A DNA stretch of 64,000 nucleotides, from the NCBI GenBank assembly GCA_035714085.1, contig DASTMP010000358.1, positions 1 through 64,000 of the forward strand, in the 5' to 3' direction. Positions 35,533 through 43,812 of the stretch are shown one piece after another. Each line of letters begins with the position of its first letter. Positions within the stretch are counted from its first letter, which is position 1. Source of the DNA: JAJVID01 sp035714085. Its GTDB lineage: Bacteria; Acidobacteriota; Blastocatellia; RBC074. The position numbers and the translations under genes were made by a program. Below the pieces are notes generated by a model. It saw only the letters and a list, made by a program, of their open reading frames with translations, was not told the DNA's origin and did no database searches.

Positions 35533-35584
35533 TGCCTGATCCTCAACCGGCTTACCTTAAAGTCAACCGGTTGAGGATCAGGCA
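35533..35584. terminator. Perfect 18-bp hairpin after the receptor gene
   Basis: TGCCTGATCCTCAACCGG (35533-35550) pairs perfectly with 35567-35584 across a 16-nt loop, beginning 19 bases after the receptor stop. There is no T-run. It may stabilise the receptor mRNA 3' end and lower expression of the downstream genes, or act as a Rho-linked terminator. Confidence 0.6.
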
Positions 35585-35620
35585 AGGACTGAGCGCCAAT
35601 GACAACCTTCGGGAGATAAC

Positions 35621-36769
35621 TTGGTGTACTACGCAATAAAGGTATCACTCACCATTGGTTTATTGCTGGCGGGGATTTGCTTAGTGGCGGCGCCGCGCCA
35701 GCGCGCGCAACAGAAGCAGAACACACCCATTCGGCTGATCTATCCGAACGGACTCGCGCTTGATGACAAAGGCGACTTGTACATCTCTGACATCGGCGCG
35801 CATCGCGTATTCAAACTCAACCCGCGGGGCCGTCTGACCGTGATCGCGGGGACTGGCGAAGGAGGCTTCAGCGGCGACGGTGGTCCGGCGACCAAAGCCC
35901 AGCTCAACGCGCCCCATGATCTGACCTTCGATGCGAATGGTCGTCTGCTCATCGCCGACACGTTCAATCACCGCATCCGCCGCATAGATCGCCAGGGCGT
36001 AATCACGACAATTGCCGGCTCTGGCAACGCTCCGACCACCGTTTATGACGCCCCTGCGCCGAAGGACGCGCTCAATAACCCCCAGGGCGTCGCGGTTGAT
36101 GGCGCGGGAAATATTTTGATCGCCGACACCTACAACCGCGTCGTGCGGCGGCTTGACCGCAGCGGAATTCTGACGGTGATCGCCGGATCAGTGGCCGGAC
36201 TCAGCGGTGACGGCGGCCGGGCAACCGAAGCGCAGTTGAACCTGCCGATGGCCGTGGCGGTCGGGCCTGACGGCGGCCTTTACGTCAGCGACGCGGCGAA
36301 CAGCCGTGTCCGACGCATCACGGCGGATGGCAAGATTCAGACCGTGGTTGGTTTCGGCGGGGGAGAAGGGCTTGGGGGCGCGGGATTTGTGGGTGACGGC
36401 GGCCCGGCGGGGAAGGCGAAGCTCTTTTCGGCGGCTGATGTGAAGTTAGACGCTGCGGGCAACCTGTACATTTCAGACAGCGGCAACAATCGCATCCGCG
36501 TGGTTCGCGCCGGAGTGATAACGACCATCGCCGGGTCGGGGCGCGCAGGCTTCAGCGGCGACGGCAAAGAGGCCATCGCCGCCGAACTGAACACGCCACA
36601 AAAGATCGCCATCGCCAAAGACGGCGGCGTTTTCATCGCCGACCGCGCCAATCAGCGCGTCAGAAAAGTTGACGCTAAAGGTTTCATCAATACCGTGGCG
36701 GGCGCGGGTCAGCCGGCGGGCATGATCGTCGATCCTGAAGTAATCAATGATCAACGCAAATCGCGTTGA
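35621..36769 (+). CDS. Secreted NHL-repeat beta-propeller protein
   Basis: 382 aa; starts TTG 35621 or GTG 35624, both behind GGGAG. Signal segment LTIGLLLAGICLVAAP. Five to six NHL repeats follow with the recurring pattern N-P-x-G-V-A-V-D and VITTIAGSG plus GFSGDGGPA, a set seen in bacterial serine/threonine-kinase-associated and secreted propellers. Likely a periplasmic or surface binding scaffold; it could also be a lyase-like propeller. It lies between the receptor and the DUF1549 gene. Confidence 0.85.
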   Translation: MVYYAIKVSLTIGLLLAGICLVAAPRQRAQQKQNTPIRLIYPNGLALDDKGDLYISDIGAHRVFKLNPRGRLTVIAGTGEGGFSGDGGPATKAQLNAPHDLTFDANGRLLIADTFNHRIRRIDRQGVITTIAGSGNAPTTVYDAPAPKDALNNPQGVAVDGAGNILIADTYNRVVRRLDRSGILTVIAGSVAGLSGDGGRATEAQLNLPMAVAVGPDGGLYVSDAANSRVRRITADGKIQTVVGFGGGEGLGGAGFVGDGGPAGKAKLFSAADVKLDAAGNLYISDSGNNRIRVVRAGVITTIAGSGRAGFSGDGKEAIAAELNTPQKIAIAKDGGVFIADRANQRVRKVDAKGFINTVAGAGQPAGMIVDPEVINDQRKSR

Positions 36770-36799
36770 CAAAGCTCAGACGTAGAAAGGTTCATCACA

Positions 36800-38665
36800 A
36801 TGCGACCTAAGGCAATCTCCAAAACATCGCTCATCGCGCTCTGGATCGCAATCCTGGTCTGGCTGGGAGCCGATTCGCTGCAAGCGCAGAAACAGGCGCC
36901 TGGGAAAAATAAGTTCCCGGGTGAACACACGGACGAGAAGCTCAATCCCGCGCGCCCCGACAAACAGGTCAGCGAGCTCACGAGCAGCGTCGCCGAGAAA
37001 TTGCCGCGCGCCGGCGCGGGTGAGCAAAGGCTCGCCATTCAGAACCTGATTGACGAACACCTTTTCGGCGCAATGGCGAAAGACGGCGTTCCGCATGCGC
37101 CGCTCGCGAGCGATTACGAATTTTGCCGGCGCGTTTACCTCGATTTAACCGGGCGCATCCCGACGACTGATCGACTCAAGGCGTTCGTGGGCGACACTGA
37201 TCCGAACAAGCGCGACAAGCTGATTGATGAGCTGATTGACAGCCAGGCCTGGGTTGATCACTGGAGTTACTGGTACGGCGACTTGGTGCGCAATTGCGGC
37301 AACCGCATCGGCAATCCCACGCTGAAACATTTCGACGCATGGATCAGGCAGTCGTTCAAAGAGGACAAACCCTACGACCGGTTCGTGACCGAGATGCTGA
37401 CGGTTTCCGCGCCCAACACCAACTGGATGCCGGACGCCGCGGCGTCGGGCTTCCTGACTCGCTGGCATGTCACCGGCGCGACGATGTACGACGACAACTA
37501 CGAAGACACGGCCGACGAGATCATCGTCAATTCGGCGCGGATCTTTCTCGGCGTCAACTATCAGTGCATCTCGTGTCACGGCGGCAAGGGCTTTCTCGAA
37601 AAGGTCAGCCTGGATCTGACCTCGAAGAAGCGTAGAGATTTTTGGGCCATGGCCGCCTTCTTCGGCAAGACGCGCATCCGGGTGGTCACGTACCAGGACC
37701 GCTACACAGTTACCGAGGATGGAACCGGTTACGATACGAAGGGGTGGAGCCAGGTCCGGCTTCAGCGTGAAGGCGGCGAGGTTCAGCCGACCTTCATATT
37801 GACTGGCGAAAAAGCCGACCTTCGCAAATCGCTCCGCCCGCAGTTCGCGCGCATGCTGACGACGCATCCGCAGTTCGCGCGCGCCACGGTCAATCTGATC
37901 TGGAAGCAGTTCTTCGGCCTTGGCATCGTTGATCCGATTGATTCGTTTGACCTGGCGCGGCAAGACCCGAAGACCACGCTGCCCGCGCCCTGGACCTGCC
38001 AGCCGACGAACACCGATCTGCTCGATGCGTTGGCGCAGGATTTCGCGGCGCATCGCTTCAGCCTGAAGCGCCTGATGCGCACGATCGCGCGGTCGAGCGC
38101 CTATCAACTCTCATCGCGTTTTGACGGCGAATGGAAGGAGAGCTACACGCCCTACTTCGCGCGCCACTACGTCCGGCAATTGACGGCTGAGCAGCTTCAC
38201 GACGCGATCAGCCAAGCCACACAGGTCTTCGGCAATTACAACCGCAGAGATTATGTGTACGACGTCCCGATCGCTCCGGCGCGTTTCTGGACTGAGGCCG
38301 CATCGCCCGAAGACATCAACAACGGCGAGGCTAAAAATTTCCTGCGCACATTCGGGCAGGCCAACCGCGAGCAGTTCGATCGCCAATCAGTAGGCTCGAT
38401 CCTGCAGGCGATGACGCTTATGAACAGCCCATTTGTGACTAAACGAGTGATGGCCGCCAACGGCAGTATGGTTGATCAACTGGTGAAGTCGGCGAAGACG
38501 AGCGCCGAGATTGTTGATGATCTGTATCTGGCGACGCTGTCGCGCTATCCGCTGCCGGCGGAGAGACAACTGGCGTTGTCGTGGATCGAGCAGGATCGCC
38601 GGCAGGGGGCGGAGGATTTGCACTGGAGCCTGCTCAATAAGCTCGATTTTGTGTTCAACTACTGA
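36800..38665 (+). CDS. Secreted DUF1549 protein with a c-type heme motif
   Basis: 621 aa. A signal peptide (LIALWIAILVWLGADSLQA) is followed by the DUF1549 domain (about 80-290: FCRRVYLDLTGRIPTTDRLK, WSYWYGDLVRN). Cys256-Ile-Ser-Cys-His260 is a CxxCH heme site inside it (NYQCISCHGG). The C-terminal half is DUF1553-like (ARATVNLIWKQFFGLGIVDP, LTAEQLHDAIS). In Planctomycetota and Acidobacteriota such proteins pair with DUF1501 proteins in polysaccharide or sulfated-glycan loci. The exact reaction is unknown. Confidence 0.88.
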   Translation: MRPKAISKTSLIALWIAILVWLGADSLQAQKQAPGKNKFPGEHTDEKLNPARPDKQVSELTSSVAEKLPRAGAGEQRLAIQNLIDEHLFGAMAKDGVPHAPLASDYEFCRRVYLDLTGRIPTTDRLKAFVGDTDPNKRDKLIDELIDSQAWVDHWSYWYGDLVRNCGNRIGNPTLKHFDAWIRQSFKEDKPYDRFVTEMLTVSAPNTNWMPDAAASGFLTRWHVTGATMYDDNYEDTADEIIVNSARIFLGVNYQCISCHGGKGFLEKVSLDLTSKKRRDFWAMAAFFGKTRIRVVTYQDRYTVTEDGTGYDTKGWSQVRLQREGGEVQPTFILTGEKADLRKSLRPQFARMLTTHPQFARATVNLIWKQFFGLGIVDPIDSFDLARQDPKTTLPAPWTCQPTNTDLLDALAQDFAAHRFSLKRLMRTIARSSAYQLSSRFDGEWKESYTPYFARHYVRQLTAEQLHDAISQATQVFGNYNRRDYVYDVPIAPARFWTEAASPEDINNGEAKNFLRTFGQANREQFDRQSVGSILQAMTLMNSPFVTKRVMAANGSMVDQLVKSAKTSAEIVDDLYLATLSRYPLPAERQLALSWIEQDRRQGAEDLHWSLLNKLDFVFNY

Positions 38666-38694
38666 AAAACGACAGACCCGAGGTCCAAAAAGCT

Positions 38695-40086
38695 ATGCAA
38701 AAACAAAATATCCCGGCTCTTACGCGGCGCGAACTATTGCGCGTTGGCGGCGTCAGTCTGATCGGCGGTTATCTCAACGCTTTTCGTCCGTTCAACGTCC
38801 GCGCTCAGGAGAAAGTCAGACCGATGGGCACAGCGCGCCAGGTCTTGTTCATCAACATCGAAGGCGGCATGAGCCAGATAGACACCCTCGACGCCAAAGA
38901 GGGCCCATGGACGCCGAACTATTTCGACATCCGCAGCTATGCGAATGACCTGAAGCTGCCCGTCGGGCTGTTCAAGCATCTGCCCGGTGTGCTCGACCGT
39001 GTCTCCATCGTGCGCAGCTTGACCGCCTGGGACGCAGTGCATGGCCGCGCGCAGTATTACATCCAGACCGGCCATCCGCTGAACCTGGCGCTGGCTAAAG
39101 AAGTCCCGGCGATCGGAGCAGTCGTCTGTCACGAGTTGGCGGGAGAGCGCAAGCCCACTGATTCGCTGCCCGCTTTCATCGCCATGAATATGGCGGGCAA
39201 TCAGGCCGGGCTGATCAATCAGGGGTTCCTTTCGGCGGGGATCGGCCCGCTGAGTTTATCGGTCAACGACGGCCCGCCGAACTTTGCGCCACAGAAGGGA
39301 ATGGAAGAGACGTTAAAACGCCGGTGGGAGAGATTGCAGCAGCTAGACGGCGCGCTGCGCAGCGGCAATGCCCACCCCGACCGCAGCTTCAGCGACTACA
39401 ATGAATATTATCGCGGCGCCTGGGCGATTATGAACGACCCGCGCGTGCCTGAAGTAATGGCCATTACAGATGATGACAAGAAGCGATACGGCGCCAGCTC
39501 CATCGGCGTCTCTCTGATCCTGGCGCGCAATCTGTTTCGAGCCGACGCCGGGACGCGCTTCATCTTGGCCAGTCACGGAGGTTGGGATCATCACGGCAAT
39601 ATCTACAAAGAAGGAACGCGCAACCATCCGGTGTTGATCCGTGAACTCGACGTCGCGTTCAGCAATTTGATCAAAGACCTCGACAGCATTCCGTCGAAAC
39701 ACAGTCCAGGCAAGACGCTTCTCGATGAAACGCTGGTTATTGCAATGAGCGAGTTCGGCCGCACGACGGGGCCGATCAGCGAGACGCGCAAGGGCCGCGA
39801 ACATTACATGCATGTCCATTCGGGCATGCTGGCGGGTGGCGGCGTCAGGCGCGGCGCGGTCATCGGCAAGACCGACGAGGCCGGCGGGAAGATCATTGAT
39901 TTCGGATGGTCCGCGGGGCGCTCGATCTATATGGAGGACATCGCCTGCACGATCTATTCGGCGATGGGCATTGACTGGTCAAAGACGATTCAAAACACGC
40001 CTTCAGGAAGGGCGTTCCATTACGTCGAACCGGCTTCGGGCACGAAGTACGTCGGCTTCAAACCGATTCAGGAATTTTTCGCCTGA
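38695..40086 (+). CDS. DUF1501 protein (sulfatase-like fold), Tat-type signal
   Basis: 463 aa. N-terminal TRRELLRVGGVSLIGG is a twin-arginine-type export signal. The family core includes IEGGMSQIDTLD, the SEFGRTTGPI strand-loop and the His-rich HGGWDHHGN and GREHYMHVHSG motifs that resemble the metal centre of alkaline phosphatase/sulfatase-like proteins. Follows its usual partner DUF1549 by 29 bases. Function unassigned; a hydrolase or a companion of the DUF1549 cytochrome-like protein is plausible. Confidence 0.88.
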   Translation: MQKQNIPALTRRELLRVGGVSLIGGYLNAFRPFNVRAQEKVRPMGTARQVLFINIEGGMSQIDTLDAKEGPWTPNYFDIRSYANDLKLPVGLFKHLPGVLDRVSIVRSLTAWDAVHGRAQYYIQTGHPLNLALAKEVPAIGAVVCHELAGERKPTDSLPAFIAMNMAGNQAGLINQGFLSAGIGPLSLSVNDGPPNFAPQKGMEETLKRRWERLQQLDGALRSGNAHPDRSFSDYNEYYRGAWAIMNDPRVPEVMAITDDDKKRYGASSIGVSLILARNLFRADAGTRFILASHGGWDHHGNIYKEGTRNHPVLIRELDVAFSNLIKDLDSIPSKHSPGKTLLDETLVIAMSEFGRTTGPISETRKGREHYMHVHSGMLAGGGVRRGAVIGKTDEAGGKIIDFGWSAGRSIYMEDIACTIYSAMGIDWSKTIQNTPSGRAFHYVEPASGTKYVGFKPIQEFFA

Positions 40087-40111
40087 CACCTGACAACTTT
40101 TTTCGGCGACT

Positions 40112-40360
40112 ATGAGATCTGAGACGGCTGGCAAGAGCCTGGTCGGCGCCCCCGGCGCGTGGAACGTCGAGCTATCGCTGGCGAAGAACTTCAAGATCAC
40201 GGAGAAGAAGACGCTCCAGTTCCGGGCCGATATGTTCAATGCGTTGAACCACGTCAACCTGTGAGCGCCGAACAGCTCCATCAACAGCTCGCAGTTCGGC
40301 CAGATCAGCAGCGCGCGCGGCATGCGGTCGATGCAAATGGGACTGAGATTCCAGTTCTAA
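40112..40360 (+). pseudogene. C-terminal stump of a second TonB-dependent receptor
   Basis: The frame beginning near ATG 40112 reads GAPGAWNVELSLAKNFKITE and LQFRADMFNALNHVNL, hits TGA at 40262-40264, then continues in the same frame NSSINSSQFGQISSARGMRS up to MGLRFQF and TAA 40358-40360. This is the terminal 75-80 residues of an Oar-type receptor (compare the ends at 9.9 kb and 35.5 kb) with one nonsense codon and about 1,000 residues missing. The remaining intergenic bases up to 40520 hold only the next ribosome site. Confidence 0.85.
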
Positions 40361-40520
40361 CAGGGCTGCAATCGCCCCCGAGCTGTCCAGAGATAAATTC
40401 GGTAGTGGGCCGGAGACTACCGGCCCGCTACCGAGAGTTTGATGCTAAGTACCGGATGGAAATCATGAAAATTACATTGACCTCGAAGGAGCGACTCAAC
40501 ACTTTACAGGAGCAGATGCT

Positions 40521-42728
40521 GTGACACCGCACAAGACAGATTCGATCACACGCCGGGAGTTCCTGGCTGTTTCCGCCGCCTCTGTAATCGTCGCTTCGGC
40601 AGGCGAACTGCAGGCGCAGGAAAATGGAAAGCCGTGGTACGCGGTAATGCGCCGCTGTGGCCAGATCAACTTCAACGAGCGCGATCCACTCACGATGGAC
40701 GTAAACGCCTGGGCCGATTACTGGGCCTCGCTCAAAGTTGACGCCTTGCTTCTGAACGGCGGCGGCATCGTGGCCTTTTATCCCACCCAGACGCCATATC
40801 ACCACCGAAGCGAGTTCCTCGGCTCACGCGATCTGTTCGGCGAAATGACAGCCGCGTCTAAGAAGCGCGGCCTGCGCGTGGTGGCGCGGATGGACTGCAA
40901 CTACGCCTATGAAGAGGCGCTCAAGGCGCGCCCCGAATGGTTCGAGCGCAACCGCGACGGCTCGCCACGCAAACACAATGAGTCCACCTGGCTCTACAAG
41001 ACCTGCATGTTCTCACCCTACTTCACTGAGCAGATGCCCGCAATCTACCGCGAGATCAACGGGCGTTACCCGGTGGACGGCTTCTTCACCAACGGCTGGC
41101 CGAGCACGGGCGCGCTGACAGTTTGTTACTGCGAGAGCTGCCAGAAAGTTTATCGGGAGAAAGTGGGAGGGACGCCGCCCGGACAGACCGACGCGACGAG
41201 CCAGCTTTACCGCAAATACTACGACGTATACATGGATCGCGTGCTTGAAGTCTGGAGGCTGTGGGACCGGGTCGCCAAAGAGAAGAAGGCCGATTCGGTT
41301 TACGTCGGCAACCTGGGCGGCGGCATTCGCACGGTGAAGGACGTCAAGCGGCTGGGCGAAGTCGCCGGTTGGTTCAACGCCGATCATCAGGGGCGCTCCG
41401 GCGATACGGTGATCTGGGACTGCGCCCAGCAAGGCCGCGTCGCGCAATCGGTGATGAAGGGCGGCGCCATCACTAACGTCACCGGCTCCTACAGCAACAG
41501 CCGCCCGACCTGGCGCCACGTCACGAAGTCGCCCGCCGAAGCGACACTGTGGATGGCGCAAACGACAGCCAGCGGTATGGCGCCGTGGTTCCACTGGCTC
41601 GGCGGCGCGCCCGAAGACAACCGCTGGCGCGAGGTCGGGCATTCATTCTTCAATTGGCTGGCGGCCAACGAGCCACATTTCCGCAACCGGCGATCGGTGG
41701 CCGACCTCGGAGTGCTCTACCCGCAAAGCTCCATTGCGTTCTACAAGTCCGGCGAAAGGTCAGGGGGGGCGCGGGGAGGCGATCAGTTTCAGACGAGCGA
41801 TTACCTGCAAGGGCTTTACTACGCGCTGCTCGAAGGCCGCTTCCTATTTGACTTCGTGCACCAGGAAGACCTCACGCCGGAGACGCTGAAGAAATATCGC
41901 GCGCTGCTGCTCCCCAATGCGGCTTATCTCAGCGACGGTCAGTGCGAGCAGATCAGGCGGTACGCGGCGTCAGGCGGTTCCGTGTGGGCGACGTTCGAGA
42001 CTTCGCGTTACAACGAATGGGGCGACCCACGGCGCGACTTCGCTTTGGCCGACCTCTTCGGGGCGAACGTCGCCGGTCAAACAATCGGCCCCTTCGGCAA
42101 TAGCTACATGCGGATTGAGCATCGTCATGCGATTCTCAAGGATTTTGAGGGGACGGCGCTGTTGCCGGGGGCCGAGAACCGCGTGACGATTCGGGCATTA
42201 GAGCCGGGGCCGCCGGTGTTGAGTGTCGTGCCCTACTATCCGGCCTTCCCGCCGGAGATGGTCTACCCGCGCGCTCCGCGCACGGATGAGCCTGCGGCCG
42301 TCCTGCGACAGCAAGGGAATTCTCGCGTGGCATTTTTCTCCGGCGACATTGATCGCACCTTCTGGCGTTCGGGGAATACCGACCTCAGCCAGTTAATCCA
42401 AAACTCAGTCCGCTGGGTGTTGGGCGCCGAGCGACAACCAGTATCAATCACTGGCGAGGGCATGGCCGAGGTCTTCGCCTGGGAGACCGAGCCGGGTTAC
42501 GCGCTGCACATCGTCAACTATAACAACCCGAACATGACCCGTGGGTTCGTCCGGCGATTCTATGCCATTGGCCCGCAGCAGGTTGAATTTGACGTCTCCG
42601 CAGGAAAGAAGGTCGGCAGTGTGCAAGCGCTGCGCGCAGGGCGCAGCCTGCCATTCAAGCAGAGTGACCGAACCGTGCAGTTTGAAATTCCTTCAGTCAT
42701 GGACTACGAAGTGATCGCCTTGACCTGA
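40521..42728 (+). CDS. Tat-exported GHL6-like glycoside hydrolase with beta-galactosidase-type trimerisation domain
   Basis: 735 aa from GTG 40521, AGGAG eight bases upstream. TRREFLAVSAASVIVA is a Tat signal. Residues 40-390 form a TIM barrel of the hypothetical glycosidase type: MDCNYAYEEALKARPEW, GFFTNGWPS, then Cys202-x-Cys204-x2-Cys207 (CYCESC), a cysteine cluster shared with the paralogue at 47500. Residues about 400-600 match the flavodoxin-like GH42 trimerisation domain (LLPNAAYLSDGQCEQIRRYA, GGSVWATFETSRYNEWG). It probably cleaves a glycosidic bond in the periplasm; the linkage cannot be told from sequence. Confidence 0.82.
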   Translation: MTPHKTDSITRREFLAVSAASVIVASAGELQAQENGKPWYAVMRRCGQINFNERDPLTMDVNAWADYWASLKVDALLLNGGGIVAFYPTQTPYHHRSEFLGSRDLFGEMTAASKKRGLRVVARMDCNYAYEEALKARPEWFERNRDGSPRKHNESTWLYKTCMFSPYFTEQMPAIYREINGRYPVDGFFTNGWPSTGALTVCYCESCQKVYREKVGGTPPGQTDATSQLYRKYYDVYMDRVLEVWRLWDRVAKEKKADSVYVGNLGGGIRTVKDVKRLGEVAGWFNADHQGRSGDTVIWDCAQQGRVAQSVMKGGAITNVTGSYSNSRPTWRHVTKSPAEATLWMAQTTASGMAPWFHWLGGAPEDNRWREVGHSFFNWLAANEPHFRNRRSVADLGVLYPQSSIAFYKSGERSGGARGGDQFQTSDYLQGLYYALLEGRFLFDFVHQEDLTPETLKKYRALLLPNAAYLSDGQCEQIRRYAASGGSVWATFETSRYNEWGDPRRDFALADLFGANVAGQTIGPFGNSYMRIEHRHAILKDFEGTALLPGAENRVTIRALEPGPPVLSVVPYYPAFPPEMVYPRAPRTDEPAAVLRQQGNSRVAFFSGDIDRTFWRSGNTDLSQLIQNSVRWVLGAERQPVSITGEGMAEVFAWETEPGYALHIVNYNNPNMTRGFVRRFYAIGPQQVEFDVSAGKKVGSVQALRAGRSLPFKQSDRTVQFEIPSVMDYEVIALT

Positions 42729-42749
42729 TGCTAAGTTGATGAGGGATAC

Positions 42750-43796
42750 ATGAGAAAATCACTTTTATCCGACAGGATGAGTTGGTTATGTCTGCTGACA
42801 GCCGCGATGCTTTGCCAATCGCAGCTCGGCCTCGGGCAAGGGAAGAAGAGTGGCGGCCCGGAAAATAACCTGCCGCCCAACATCACTCAGTTGACCGGAT
42901 TCGGCGAGCGGGCCGCGTGGTCTCCCGACGGCAAGCGCATCGCGTTTATAAGCAAAAGCTTCGGCGACGCGTTCGAGATTGATCTTGAGACCAGGATGAT
43001 CCGGCTGCTGACCGGGCATTTCCTTCACAAAGGATTCCTGCGCGTGCAATATTTGCCCAACGGCGACTTCTTCCTGATCGGCGCACGGACGTTCGAGGAC
43101 ATCGGCGTTACTCGCTCGCGCGACCAGGAAATGTGGGTGCTGAAGGCGGACGCCAAAGAGCCGCCCGCACCGCTCAATCACAAAATCTCGGAAGGTGTGG
43201 CCATCTCGCGCAAGCAGATGAAGATCGCCTGGTCCAACACGCGCGGCCAATACCCCGATCAATTGCCGCAGGGCGAGTCGGTCATCTATACCGCCGACAT
43301 CGTCTACAAGAATGGCGCGCCCATGCTGGAGAACAAGCAGGAGATCATTCGCGCCAAAGCCCCGGAATGCACGCTCGAAGCTCAGGACTTCCGTAATAAC
43401 GACACGGAATTGGTCTACGTCTGTTACCGCTCTCCATACGCCGATGTGATGGGCGTGGATCTCGCTACAAAAAAAGTGACGGTGTATCGCAAGATTCCCG
43501 ACGAGTATAACGAGGTCGAGGGCATCTTTCCGGACGGGAAGCACACTCTCGTCGAGTCGAGTCGCGAGCAGGGCGGGCCGGTGCGGCAGAACTCGAGATA
43601 CATAGACATCTGGAAGCTGAAATTGGAGCCGAATAGCGCGGACTACGTCCGCATGACACATTGGGGAGACTACGAAGCCTACAAGGCGTCAAACCCTGTA
43701 GTCAGTCCCGACGGCAAATGGTTCGCCTTCCAGTCGGCCCGCAATAACGAGCCGGCAGGAGTCGGCCACGGAATCTTTCTTTATAAGCTCAAGTAA
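42750..43796 (+). CDS. Secreted PD40/TolB-like beta-propeller
   Basis: 348 aa, 21 bases after the previous stop. Signal peptide followed by TGFGERAAWSPDGKRIAFIS, the PD40 repeat signature, repeated near the end (NPVVSPDGKWFAFQSARNN). About five blades. No catalytic motif is visible. Likely a binding or enzyme-associated propeller of the degradation locus. Confidence 0.82.
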   Translation: MRKSLLSDRMSWLCLLTAAMLCQSQLGLGQGKKSGGPENNLPPNITQLTGFGERAAWSPDGKRIAFISKSFGDAFEIDLETRMIRLLTGHFLHKGFLRVQYLPNGDFFLIGARTFEDIGVTRSRDQEMWVLKADAKEPPAPLNHKISEGVAISRKQMKIAWSNTRGQYPDQLPQGESVIYTADIVYKNGAPMLENKQEIIRAKAPECTLEAQDFRNNDTELVYVCYRSPYADVMGVDLATKKVTVYRKIPDEYNEVEGIFPDGKHTLVESSREQGGPVRQNSRYIDIWKLKLEPNSADYVRMTHWGDYEAYKASNPVVSPDGKWFAFQSARNNEPAGVGHGIFLYKLK

Positions 43797-43812
43797 CTAT
43801 GAAGAGGACGAC

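Noticed and set aside
37145..38107. 320-codon minus-strand frame within the DUF1549 gene
   Set aside because: Shadow of the real gene; no recognisable domain and no ribosome site.
40112..40264. Short independent ORF encoding about 50 residues
   Set aside because: The sequence is the conserved C-terminal part of an Oar receptor and continues in the same frame past the stop, so it is a pseudogene piece.
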